Shown here: positions 1-7,466 of the stretch, piece after piece | How positions within the stretch are numbered: the stretch's first letter is position 1 | How the letters are laid out: every line of letters starts with the position of its first letter | Assembly (NCBI RefSeq): GCF_900450765.1 | Contig: NZ_UGGU01000003.1 | Coordinates: forward strand, 124,001-188,000 | Length of the DNA stretch: 64,000 nt | DNA from: Fusobacterium necrogenes | Lineage (GTDB): Bacteria; Fusobacteriota; Fusobacteriia; Fusobacteriales; Fusobacteriaceae | Direction: 5' to 3' | The notes under the pieces: generated by a model | Told to the model about the DNA's origin: nothing | Seen by the model: the letters and a program-made list of their open reading frames with translations, nothing else | Databases searched by the model: none | Translations under genes and position numbers: made by a program

Positions 1-1191
1 ATTGAAAATGAATTAAGAATGTTAGAAGAATTATTTTATTATACTTATGATGAAGAATCTAGATATATAACAGATTTAAAAAATGAACTAAAAAAAGATG
101 GTTATATACCTGAAAATAGTGAAAAAGTACAAAAAAAATTTGGTTTGAAAAATAGCTTTAAAGAAACTAGATTTTATACTGATTTCAAAATAATGGGAAA
201 TAAAAAAGTAAAAAATGAAATAACTAGAAAGATGACATTAGAAGAATTAAAAAGTACAAAAATTGAGATAAAACTAAACTATAGTTTAAAAGAAGAAGAT
301 AAAATTTTTGATAATGAAAGACATTTAGAGTTAGAAAGTGACATTCATCAATTAGAAATCAAGATAAAAGATATACCTAAACATGTATTTTTTAAAGCTT
401 TAAATCGATGTATAAGTGTAGATAAAAATATATTTAAATTTGAAATTTTAAAAAATAAATTAGGAATTAAAACTGTTGATGAGCTTTTAAAGGATGAATA
501 TTTAGGAGAATTTAAAATATCAATTAATTCAAAAAATGTTTCTTTGGAAAGTATTAGTGGAGAAGATTTTTTGCAAATAACAGAAAAGGGACTGAAGAAA
601 ATTTTTTATGATTTAGAAACTAATTTTTATGATGAAAGAGGAACTGAATTTGAACCATTATATTCTATTGAAGAATTATTTGGAAAAGAAAAAGTAAAAA
701 TAATAAAAAAAGAAAATATAGATAAATCTGCTTCTTTAAATTCAGAGTTAGTAAATAGACCTTGGTATGTTTTAAACTCTTTTGTAGGAACAAGTGAAGA
801 AATATCTTGTATAAATTTTTTGAAAGAAAATTTATTTTTATTAGAAGAAAAATATGAAGAAGTTTATTTATTGAGAAATGAAGAGATTTATAAAATATAT
901 GATTTTAGTACAGGAAGAGGATTTCAACCAGATTTTTTACTATTTTTAAAAGAAAAGGGTAATAAAAAGTATTATCAAATTTTTATTGAACCAAAGGGAA
1001 GTCATTTATTAGAAAATGATGAATGGAAAAATAATTTTTTAAAAGAAATAACAAAACGTTATGAAAATAAAAATTTATTTGAAAATTATACTATAGAAAG
1101 TGAAGAATATATTTATAGAATAGTTGGCTTACCTTTGTATAACACAGAGAAGAATGAAGAGTTTAAAGAAGCTTTTGAAAACATAATTTAA
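1..1191 (+). CDS. Type III restriction enzyme Res subunit, C-terminal part (5' end outside window)
   Basis: The reading frame is open from base 1, so this is the C-terminal ~396 residues of a longer protein; the first in-window ATG (19) is internal. The end carries a PD-(D/E)XK nuclease signature: a PDFLLF block at about 928-945 followed by YQIFIEPKG at about 975-1002, giving the D...ExK triad. This layout is typical of the nuclease end of type III restriction Res subunits and related DEAD/DEAH-helicase nucleases; the helicase motor would lie left of the window. The partner Mod methyltransferase is not visible. An hsdS remnant lies just downstream, which fits a restriction-modification site. 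It could also be a solitary helicase-nuclease. Confidence 0.7.
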   Translation: MENELRMLEELFYYTYDEESRYITDLKNELKKDGYIPENSEKVQKKFGLKNSFKETRFYTDFKIMGNKKVKNEITRKMTLEELKSTKIEIKLNYSLKEEDKIFDNERHLELESDIHQLEIKIKDIPKHVFFKALNRCISVDKNIFKFEILKNKLGIKTVDELLKDEYLGEFKISINSKNVSLESISGEDFLQITEKGLKKIFYDLETNFYDERGTEFEPLYSIEELFGKEKVKIIKKENIDKSASLNSELVNRPWYVLNSFVGTSEEISCINFLKENLFLLEEKYEEVYLLRNEEIYKIYDFSTGRGFQPDFLLFLKEKGNKKYYQIFIEPKGSHLLENDEWKNNFLKEITKRYENKNLFENYTIESEEYIYRIVGLPLYNTEKNEEFKEAFENII

Positions 1192-1312
1192 GAAAATTTA
1201 AAAATATCTAAAAATACCCTTGTAGGTAACACATAGGTAACAAAAGGTATATTTATACCAATAAAATCAAGGATTTCAAATTCTCAAAAAGATAATTGTA
1301 TGGAATTATATA

Positions 1313-1345
1313 CCTCACAAACTCAATGTTTGTGGGGCTTTTTTC
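1313..1345 (+). terminator. Intrinsic terminator
   Basis: A 10-bp stem (CCTCACAAAC with GTTTGTGGGG, one T-G wobble) closed by a short TCAAT loop is followed by a T-rich run. It lies about 120 bp after the restriction subunit stop and probably ends that transcript. The stretch 1192-1312 before it has no gene. It holds two copies of TAGGTAAC (1223-1230, 1234-1241) three bases apart and a 14-bp palindrome, GGTATATTTATACC, at 1246-1259. Confidence 0.7.
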
Positions 1346-1401
1346 TTTATAAATTATTTTCATGATTCTATATTTTTTCTAGCTTTTCAATATATTTATG
1401 A

Positions 1402-1488
1402 GTATATATTTCTTTAATAGATAGTAAAATAGAGAGTATAGAAAAAGAGCTTGAGGGATTAAAAAAGTTTAAAAAAGGATTATTTTAA
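1402..1488 (+). pseudogene. Remnant of a type I restriction specificity subunit (hsdS 3' end)
   Basis: From 1402 to the TAA at 1486-1488 the frame reads a short helix ending in IEKELEGLKKFKKGLF. This resembles the coiled C-terminal end seen in many HsdS proteins, where ...IEKELEGLK.FKKGLL precedes the last residues. There is no start codon, and a stop lies directly upstream in frame (1399-1401), so only about 28 codons remain. The call rests on recognising this tail and is not proven. It is best read as scar tissue from a lost type I system beside the type III gene. Confidence 0.5.
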
Positions 1489-1502
1489 GAGTTAGTTGAA
1501 GA

Positions 1503-1532
1503 AATCAGTAACATATGTTACTGATTTTTTTT
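1503..1532 (+). terminator. Intrinsic terminator after the hsdS remnant
   Basis: A perfect 24-bp palindrome, AATCAGTAACAT followed by ATGTTACTGATT, leads into a run of T. It lies 15 bp after the stop of the hsdS remnant and was probably the original terminator of that lost gene. Confidence 0.75.
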
Positions 1533-1585
1533 GTAGTATATAATATAATGTTTACGAAAATAGAAAAGATTAAATGGAGGAGATT

Positions 1586-2803
1586 ATGAGATATATACAT
1601 GAGAATATGACACTATTAGAGATATGTGAAAAATATCCAGAAAGTATAGAATTTTTAGAGTCAAAAGGATTTAATAATTTGAATAATGAAAGTATAAAAA
1701 GTATGTTAGGAAAGTTGAGCTTAAAAAATGCTTTAGTATCTAAAAAAATAAATGTAGAAACTTTTGTAGAGATGCTAAATGAATTTATTAATCAAAGTAG
1801 AGACAGTGTAGATATTACGATGAAAAAAAATATTGTTAAAGATGAAGAAATAACAGTTATGGGACTTTTACCTTGTCCAATAAGAATACCACTATTAGAA
1901 GGTTTTACAAAATTTTTAGAAGAAAACCCAGATATAAAAGTAAAATATGAATTAAAAGCTGCATCAGCTGGACTTGATTGGCTAAAAGATGATGTCATAA
2001 AAGCTAATCATCCTGAAAGGTTAGCAGATATATTTATATCAGCAGGTTTTGATCTATTTTTTGAAGAAAGACTTATGGGAAAATTTAAAAAAGAACACAT
2101 ATTTAAAGACATCACAGGTATAGAAAAATATAATAAAGATTTCCAAAATGAAGAAATTTCTTTAAAAGATCCAGATGGAGATTATTCTATGTTAGGAGTA
2201 GTGCCAGCTGTATTTTTAGTAAATAAGAATATGTTAGGAGATAGGGAGATACCAAAATCTTGGGCAGATTTATTAAAACCAGAGTTTAGAAAATCTGTAA
2301 GTTTACCAATATCAGATTTTGATTTATTCAATTCTATTTTAATAAATATAAATAAAAATTATGGAGAGGAGGGAGTAGCAAATTTAGGAAGAGCTTTATT
2401 AGAAAATTTACATCCATCTCAAATGGTAAAGTCGGATAAAATGAAATCTAACACTCCGACAGTTACTATTATGCCATATTTCTTTACAAAGATGATAAAA
2501 GCTGATGGACCAATGGTACCAGTATGGCCAAGTGATGGGGCTGCAATTTCTCCAATATTTATGCTTACTAAAAAGGATAAAGCAGAAAAAATAAAAAAAC
2601 TTGTAGATTATTTAGCAGGAGAAGAGGTAGGAAAAGTATTTTCACATCAAGGACTATTTCCTACTGTAAATCCAAATGTAGATAATAGAATAGAAGGAAA
2701 GAAATTTATGTGGTGTGGTTGGGATTACATACGTAATAATAATATCGGCGAAATATTAGAGAAAACAAAAGATATATTCTTTAAAGCAAGTGAGGAGGAA
2801 TAA
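1586..2803 (+). CDS. Cytosolic binding-protein-like protein with DUF1858-like N-terminus
   Basis: About 405 residues. The start at 1586 is chosen because GGAGGAG at 1577-1583 sits just before it; the ATG at 1574 overlaps this ribosome site. Residues 1-70 are helical and resemble the DUF1858/ScdA-N type (TLLEICEKYPESIEFLESKGF begins this part). From about residue 85 the protein resembles a type 2 periplasmic solute-binding protein, with a late LFPTVNPNV segment. No signal peptide or lipobox is present, so the protein should stay in the cytosol, unlike true transport receptors. It is the first gene of a three-gene unit: the GTPase gene starts one base after its stop. The ligand is unknown; an oxyanion or metal is possible but is inference. 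Cysteines in LLPCPI and MWCGW may matter. Confidence 0.7.
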   Translation: MRYIHENMTLLEICEKYPESIEFLESKGFNNLNNESIKSMLGKLSLKNALVSKKINVETFVEMLNEFINQSRDSVDITMKKNIVKDEEITVMGLLPCPIRIPLLEGFTKFLEENPDIKVKYELKAASAGLDWLKDDVIKANHPERLADIFISAGFDLFFEERLMGKFKKEHIFKDITGIEKYNKDFQNEEISLKDPDGDYSMLGVVPAVFLVNKNMLGDREIPKSWADLLKPEFRKSVSLPISDFDLFNSILININKNYGEEGVANLGRALLENLHPSQMVKSDKMKSNTPTVTIMPYFFTKMIKADGPMVPVWPSDGAAISPIFMLTKKDKAEKIKKLVDYLAGEEVGKVFSHQGLFPTVNPNVDNRIEGKKFMWCGWDYIRNNNIGEILEKTKDIFFKASEEE

Positions 2804-2804
2804 G

Positions 2805-3524
2805 ATGAATTTAGTAACAATATCAGGACCACCATCATCTGGAAAAACTTCCTTGATAATAAAGACAATAGAGAGTTTTAAACAAAGAGGGATTAAAGTA
2901 GGAGTAGTGAAATTTGATTGCTTATATACTGATGATGATAAATTGTATGAAAAAATAGGAGTTCCAGTTAGAAAGGGTTTATCAGGTTCTCTATGTCCAG
3001 ATCACTACTTTGTAAGCAATATTGAAGAAGTTGTAAAATGGGGGATAGAAGAAAGTTTAGATGTCCTTATTACAGAGAGTGCGGGGCTGTGTAATAGGTG
3101 TTCACCATATATAAAGGATATAAAGGCTGTATGTGTAATAGATAATCTAAGTGGTGTGAATACTCCTAAAAAAATAGGACCAATGTTAAAGAGTGCAGAT
3201 ATAGTAGTAATAACAAAGGGAGATATAGTATCTCAGGCAGAGAGAGAGGTTTTTTCATCAAGAGTAATGTCTGTAAATCCTAAGGCTACTATTATGCACG
3301 TAAATGGACTTAATGGACAGGGAGCTTATGAATTTGGAACTCTTATTTATGATGAGGATGAGAAGTTAGAAAGTCTAAAGGGAAAAAGTTTAAGATTTTC
3401 TATGCCATCAGCTCTATGTTCTTATTGTTTAGGGGAGACTAGAATTGGAGAGGAACATCAGATGGGAAATGTTAGAAAGATAGATTTAAGCTCTTCTTGT
3501 AAAGGAGGAAGTTGTGGTAAGTAG
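2805..3524 (+). CDS. P-loop GTPase with cysteine pairs, HypB/CobW-like metallochaperone type
   Basis: 239 residues starting at ATG 2805, with GGAGG at 2793-2797; a GTG at 2790 is in frame but has no ribosome site. The Walker A is GPPSSGKT (residues 8-15), and TKGD (137-140) stands in the place of the guanine-specific NKxD motif. Cysteine pairs lie at 96/99 (LCNRC), 205/208 (LCSYC) and 232/237 (CKGGSC), which would suit a metal or Fe-S site. The general type is that of SIMIBI GTPases that load nickel or cobalt, such as HypB. It lies between the binding-protein-like gene and the ABC ATPase gene and overlaps the latter by 11 bp. The exact target is unknown; no hydrogenase or urease gene is nearby. 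Confidence 0.7.
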   Translation: MNLVTISGPPSSGKTSLIIKTIESFKQRGIKVGVVKFDCLYTDDDKLYEKIGVPVRKGLSGSLCPDHYFVSNIEEVVKWGIEESLDVLITESAGLCNRCSPYIKDIKAVCVIDNLSGVNTPKKIGPMLKSADIVVITKGDIVSQAEREVFSSRVMSVNPKATIMHVNGLNGQGAYEFGTLIYDEDEKLESLKGKSLRFSMPSALCSYCLGETRIGEEHQMGNVRKIDLSSSCKGGSCGK

Positions 3525-4521
3525 AAAATTTTTGTTAGAGAATAAGTTAAAAATAATTATAGAGAAATATCCTTTTGTAGAGGAGTTTTTAAAGGATAAT
3601 CAGATAGATATAAAGTTAGAGCTGAATATAGCAGAGATTTTAAATGGTTATGATGAGACTATTTTAGAAGAAAAATCATTAGATAAAGAGAAATTTATAG
3701 AAAATTTAGTTGAATTTGTTAATCAAATGATTGAGATACTAGGGATAGAAGATAATAGTATAGAGGAGATGACAATTTTAGCTGGAATAAATAAATTTGG
3801 AGAGAAAGAGGAGTTTGGTGAATTTATTATTCATAAAGGGGAGATAATCTCAATAGTGGGTCCTACTGGAAGTGGAAAAAGTAGATTATTAGCAGATATA
3901 GAGTGGGGAGCTCAAGGAGATACACCAACAAAAAGAACTATTTTAGTAAATGGGAAACCTCTTGATAAGAAAAGTAGATTTTCATCAAGTAATAAATTGG
4001 TAGCTCAACTTTCACAAAATATGAACTTTGTAATGGACTTAACTGTTTATGAATTTTTAGAGTTACATGCTAAGAGTAGAATGGTTGAGAATGAAGAAGA
4101 AGTAATTCAAAGAATTTTTGAAAAAGCTAATGAATTAGCTGGAGAGAAATTTAAAATAGATGCCCCAATTACAAGTTTAAGTGGTGGACAATCAAGAGCA
4201 CTTATGATAGCAGATACAGCAATATTAAGTACCTCTCCAATAGTTCTTATAGATGAGATAGAAAATGCAGGTATAGATAGAAAAAAAGCTTTAGACTTAC
4301 TTGTAGGAGAGGAAAAAATAGTTTTAATGGCTACACATGACCCTTTACTTGCTCTTATGGGAGATAAGAGAATAGTTATAAATAATGGTGGTATTTATAA
4401 AATTATGAATATTACTGAAGAAGAGAGGGGAATATTAGAAGATTTAACAAAACTTGATAATATTATTCAAGGAATGAGAAATAAGCTTAGATATGGAGAA
4501 AAACTACAGTTAGACATGTGA
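3514..4521 (+). CDS. Stand-alone ABC ATPase with DUF1858-like N-terminus
   Basis: 335 residues with a GTG start at 3514, preceded by AAAGGAGG and overlapping the GTPase stop. Residues 1-75 are helical (IIIEKYPFVEEFLKDNQI) and look like the N-terminal part of the first gene of this unit, so two of the three proteins share a module. The ATPase part is complete: Walker A GPTGSGKS (116-123), signature LSGGQ (222-226), Walker B VLIDE (244-248) and the H-loop ATHD (273-276). There are no membrane segments, and no permease gene is in the unit. A non-transport role in a cofactor or metal insertion machine is therefore inferred; an ABC importer using a distant permease is the alternative. Confidence 0.75.
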   Translation: MVSRKFLLENKLKIIIEKYPFVEEFLKDNQIDIKLELNIAEILNGYDETILEEKSLDKEKFIENLVEFVNQMIEILGIEDNSIEEMTILAGINKFGEKEEFGEFIIHKGEIISIVGPTGSGKSRLLADIEWGAQGDTPTKRTILVNGKPLDKKSRFSSSNKLVAQLSQNMNFVMDLTVYEFLELHAKSRMVENEEEVIQRIFEKANELAGEKFKIDAPITSLSGGQSRALMIADTAILSTSPIVLIDEIENAGIDRKKALDLLVGEEKIVLMATHDPLLALMGDKRIVINNGGIYKIMNITEEERGILEDLTKLDNIIQGMRNKLRYGEKLQLDM

Positions 4522-4599
4522 AACTTTTATAAATATAATATATTTTAAAAAGATTCTATAGTAGATTTTTTAAGAAAGTAACTATTAAATTTTTAAAAT

Positions 4600-4630
4600 A
4601 AAATAGGAGTGGTTTAACACTCCTATTTTA
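4600..4630. terminator. Bidirectional intrinsic terminator
   Basis: AAAATAGGAGT and ACTCCTATTTT form an 11-bp stem with an 8-base loop, flanked by A-rich and T-rich runs on both sides. It lies between the convergent ABC ATPase gene (+) and the QueD-like gene (-) and can serve both. Confidence 0.85.
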
Positions 4631-4631
4631 T

Positions 4632-5195
4632 TTATTTTTTATATCCACATTTAGGACAAGCTCCATGTTCATCCAATGAAATTCCACAAAGAGGACAACG
4701 CTCTATATTATTTTTAGTTGTAAACTCCGCAGAAGCAGCATTAACTCCACTAGTAAAAGTAATTTTAGCAATATTTAATTTATCTTTTAATAAATCATAA
4801 ACTATTTTGATCATACCTTCAACTGTTAATGTTTCTTTAGTAACAACTAGACGAGCATCTGGATATGCTGTAGCTAATTCAGTTTTAAATGCAGGTCCTT
4901 TCATAGTATTTTGAGGAGCCCCATCTTTAATTCCAGTTTCTTCATAAACTTTTAAAATAGCTGGTAAAAGTGGATCATCTTCTCTTAAAATAAGTGAATG
5001 ATCAAAGTTTTGTAAAACTTCCCAAGCTGTTTTTTTGATCTCGTTGCAAGGGAATACCATGTTTACCCCTTCATTGACAGAATCTTCTACTTCTATAGTA
5101 AGAACTCCAGTATGTCCATGTAAATATTGAGCCTCTCCTTTAAATTTATAAAATCTGTGTGCATATTGTAAATCAAAACTTGTAATACTTCTCAT
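4632..5195 (-). CDS. PTPS/QueD-family protein with C-terminal zinc ribbon
   Basis: 187 residues, longer than usual QueD (about 120-140). The N-terminus has the family's metal-binding histidines (YAHRF and YLHGH), the FDHSLIL segment and a late TVEGM motif in place of PTxE. The C-terminus adds a two-pair zinc ribbon (CPLC ... CPKC). The reference family converts dihydroneopterin triphosphate to carboxy- or pyruvoyl-tetrahydropterin. However, the catalytic cysteine normally four residues before HGH is replaced here (AQYLHGH), so the standard queuosine reaction is doubtful. It is a single gene with its own promoter, and a Fur-type dyad lies upstream. A changed pterin activity or a zinc-related paralogue is possible. 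Confidence 0.7.
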   Translation of the reverse strand: MRSITSFDLQYAHRFYKFKGEAQYLHGHTGVLTIEVEDSVNEGVNMVFPCNEIKKTAWEVLQNFDHSLILREDDPLLPAILKVYEETGIKDGAPQNTMKGPAFKTELATAYPDARLVVTKETLTVEGMIKIVYDLLKDKLNIAKITFTSGVNAASAEFTTKNNIERCPLCGISLDEHGACPKCGYKK

Positions 5196-5246
5196 AGTTT
5201 AATCCTCCTTTTAAAATATTTTAACTCATTTGTTCTTCTTGATATA

Positions 5247-5275
5247 AGTATAGCATTAATAAAAAAATAAGTCAA
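5247..5275 (-). promoter_or_regulatory. Promoter of the QueD-like gene
   Basis: Read on the minus strand: TTGACT at 5275-5270, a 17-base spacer, then TATACT at 5252-5247. This leaves a 5' leader of about 45 bases before the ATG at 5195, which follows an AAGGAGGA ribosome site. Confidence 0.7.
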
Positions 5276-5291
5276 TGAAATTTTTATAAAT

Positions 5292-5306
5292 TTGTAATAA
5301 TTACAA
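5292..5306. promoter_or_regulatory. Fur-superfamily-like 7-1-7 operator candidate
   Basis: TTGTAATAATTACAA is a perfect 7-1-7 dyad. It has the layout of Fur, PerR and Zur boxes and differs from the Bacillus Zur consensus TCGTAATnATTACGA only at the second base of each arm. It lies 17 bases upstream of the -35 of the QueD-like gene and 48 bases upstream of the ylxM -35. A regulator in this window is not seen. Confidence 0.4.
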
Positions 5307-5353
5307 TTTAATAATAAAAACAATAATTATATAAATTTGTAAAGAAAAAACAC

Positions 5354-5382
5354 TTGACAGTTTTTGTATAATCTTATATAAT
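5354..5382 (+). promoter_or_regulatory. Promoter of ylxM-ffh-rpsP
   Basis: Consensus TTGACA (5354-5359), 17-base spacer, TATAAT (5377-5382). Transcription should start near 5389, only about 8 bases before the ylxM ATG, so the leader is extremely short. Confidence 0.8.
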
Positions 5383-5396
5383 ATGCTGGTGATATA

Positions 5397-5708
5397 ATGG
5401 AATTAGATGAGTTTTTAGAAGTTTCAACCCTATTAGATTATTATAGAAATCTGTTAAGTGATAAGCAGAAAGAATATTTAATTAATCACTTTGAAGAAGA
5501 TTTATCTCTTTCGGAGATAGCTAAAAATAATGGTGTGAGTAGACAGGCAGTATATGATAATATAAAAAGAGGAATAAAACAACTGAGAGAATATGAAGAG
5601 AAGCTAGGATTTCATGAAAGAGAAAAAAGAGTATATAATGAACTCTTAAGCTTGAAAGAAGATTTCAAGAAAGAAAGACTAGATGAGATAATAGAAAAAC
5701 TATTTTAG
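5397..5708 (+). CDS. ylxM: YlxM/UPF0122 family HTH protein, SRP-associated
   Basis: 103 residues. The middle carries a sigma-like helix-turn-helix (LSLSEIAKNNGVSRQAVYDN), the hallmark of the YlxM/p13 family, and the length matches. In Gram-positive bacteria this small protein is encoded with ffh and stimulates SRP functions. Here the gene is 11 bases upstream of the ffh start, which supports the same role. The ATG at 5397 aligns with the family N-terminus, although the predicted leader is very short and only a GGTGA ribosome site is present. Confidence 0.9.
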   Translation: MELDEFLEVSTLLDYYRNLLSDKQKEYLINHFEEDLSLSEIAKNNGVSRQAVYDNIKRGIKQLREYEEKLGFHEREKRVYNELLSLKEDFKKERLDEIIEKLF

Positions 5709-5719
5709 CAGAGGTGAAT

Positions 5720-7069
5720 ATGTTAGATAATTTAGGCTCTAGGTTTCAAGAGATATTTAAAAAAGTTAGAGGACATGGAAAACTGAGTGAAAGTAATATA
5801 AAAGATGCTCTTAGAGAGGTTAAGATGTCTCTTCTAGAAGCTGACGTTAACTATAAAGTGGTGAAGGATTTCACTGCAAAAATTCAGGAAAAAGCTATTG
5901 GAACTGATGTTTTAAAAGGAATAAATCCAGGGCAACAGTTTATAAAAATAGTAAATGATGAATTAGTAGAACTTTTAGGTGGAACTAATGCTAGACTTAC
6001 TAAGGGAGTAAGAAATCCTACTGTACTTATGCTTGCAGGATTACAAGGAGCAGGAAAAACTACTTTTGCCGCTAAATTAGGTAACTATTTAAAAAAGCAA
6101 GGTGAAAAAGTTCTGATGGTAGGAGCTGACGTATATAGGCCAGCAGCTATCAAACAATTACAAGTTTTAGGAGAACAAATAGGAATAGAAGTTTATTCAG
6201 AAGAAAATCATCAAGATGTTATTGGAATTTGTGAAAGAGGACTTGCAAAAGCTAAAGAGTTAGGTTCTACTTATATGATAATAGATACAGCAGGAAGACT
6301 TCATATAGATGAAAAGCTTATGGATGAGTTAAAAGAGATAAAAAGATTAACTAGACCGCAAGAGATACTATTAGTAGTAGATGCTATGATAGGACAAGAT
6401 GCTGTAAACTTAGCAGAGTCATTTAATAATGTATTGAATATAGATGGAGTAGTACTTACAAAATTAGATGGAGATACTAGAGGAGGAGCTGCTCTTTCAA
6501 TAAAAGCAGTTGTAGGAAAGCCTATAAAATTTGTAGGAGTTGGAGAGAAAATTGATGATATAGAGCTTTTCCATCCAGAAAGACTTGTTTCAAGAATATT
6601 AGGAATGGGAGATGTTGTATCACTAGTTGAAAAAGCACAAAGTGCAATAGATGAAGAAGATGCAAAGTCATTAGAAGAAAAAATTAGAACTCAGAAATTT
6701 GATTTAGATGATTTTTTAAAACAACTACAAAATATTAAAAAGCTTGGTTCATTAGGAAGTATTTTAAAAATGATACCAGGTATGGGACAGATTGGAGATT
6801 TAGCTCCTGCTGAAAAAGAGATGAAAAAGGTAGAAGCGATAATTCAATCTATGACTAAAGAGGAAAGAAAGAAACCTGAAATATTAAAAGCTAGTAGAAA
6901 GCAAAGAATTGCTAAAGGAAGTGGAACAGAAGTAGCAGATGTAAATAGACTTTTAAAGCAATTTGAGCAAATGAAAGCTATGATGAAAATGTTCAGCGGT
7001 GGAAAAATGCCTTCATTACCATCATTTGGTGGATTTAAAGGTGGAAAGGGTGGAAAATTTCCATTCTAA
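5720..7069 (+). CDS. ffh: Signal recognition particle GTPase Ffh
   Basis: 449 residues, normal for Ffh. The N domain is followed by the G domain with GLQGAGKT (107-114), the DTAGRLH segment, VLTKLDGDTRGG and the family-typical FHPERLVSRILGMGD. A methionine-rich M domain carries the RNA-binding KASRKQRIAKGSGT stretch and ends in a glycine/lysine-rich tail. The protein binds signal peptides on ribosomes with 4.5S RNA and docks to FtsY. ATG 5720 is used because GAGG at 5711-5714 fits it; a GTG at 5714 lies inside that ribosome site. It lies between ylxM and rpsP, a common order. Confidence 0.97.
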   Translation: MLDNLGSRFQEIFKKVRGHGKLSESNIKDALREVKMSLLEADVNYKVVKDFTAKIQEKAIGTDVLKGINPGQQFIKIVNDELVELLGGTNARLTKGVRNPTVLMLAGLQGAGKTTFAAKLGNYLKKQGEKVLMVGADVYRPAAIKQLQVLGEQIGIEVYSEENHQDVIGICERGLAKAKELGSTYMIIDTAGRLHIDEKLMDELKEIKRLTRPQEILLVVDAMIGQDAVNLAESFNNVLNIDGVVLTKLDGDTRGGAALSIKAVVGKPIKFVGVGEKIDDIELFHPERLVSRILGMGDVVSLVEKAQSAIDEEDAKSLEEKIRTQKFDLDDFLKQLQNIKKLGSLGSILKMIPGMGQIGDLAPAEKEMKKVEAIIQSMTKEERKKPEILKASRKQRIAKGSGTEVADVNRLLKQFEQMKAMMKMFSGGKMPSLPSFGGFKGGKGGKFPF

Positions 7070-7126
7070 AAATTAATAAATAACTTAAAGATTAAAATAT
7101 AAATAATAAAAGGAGACGTGAAATTT

Positions 7127-7390
7127 ATGTTAAAATTAAGATTAACTAGATTAGGAGACAAAAAAAGACCTTCTTATAGAGTTGTAGCTATGGAAGCATT
7201 ATCAAAAAGAGATGGTAAAGCAGTTGCTTATTTAGGAAACTACTTCCCATTAGAAGACTCTAGAGTAGTATTAAAAGAGGAAGAAATAGTAAAATTCTTA
7301 TTAAACGGAGCTCAACCAACTAGAACTGTAAAATCAATTTTAGTTAAAGCTGGAGTATGGGCAAAGTTCGAAGAAGCTAAAAAAAGATAA
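7127..7390 (+). CDS. rpsP: 30S ribosomal protein S16
   Basis: 87 residues beginning MLKLRLTRLGDKKRPSYRVV, the standard S16 start, and continuing with YLGNYFPLE and QPTRTVKSIL. The ATG at 7127 is chosen over the in-frame GTG at 7118, which lies two bases after the AAAGGAG site. It is the last gene of the ylxM-ffh-rpsP operon and is followed at once by a terminator; the usual rimM-trmD genes do not follow here. Confidence 0.97.
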   Translation: MLKLRLTRLGDKKRPSYRVVAMEALSKRDGKAVAYLGNYFPLEDSRVVLKEEEIVKFLLNGAQPTRTVKSILVKAGVWAKFEEAKKR

Positions 7391-7405
7391 TTGATTAAAA
7401 AAATT

Positions 7406-7434
7406 AAGGGACATCATAGTAGTCCCTTTTTTAT
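7406..7434 (+). terminator. Intrinsic terminator after rpsP
   Basis: AAGGGAC and GTCCCTT enclose a 9-base loop and lead into a T run. It ends the ylxM-ffh-rpsP transcript 15 bases after the stop. Confidence 0.85.
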
Positions 7435-7466
7435 TTTTCTTAAGTTGCTATTTTGTAGGAGTTAAT

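Noticed and set aside
1223-1259. TAGGTAAC tandem and 14-bp palindrome as a phage attachment site
   Set aside because: No integrase or tRNA nearby and no second copy seen; kept only as a note in the terminator entry.
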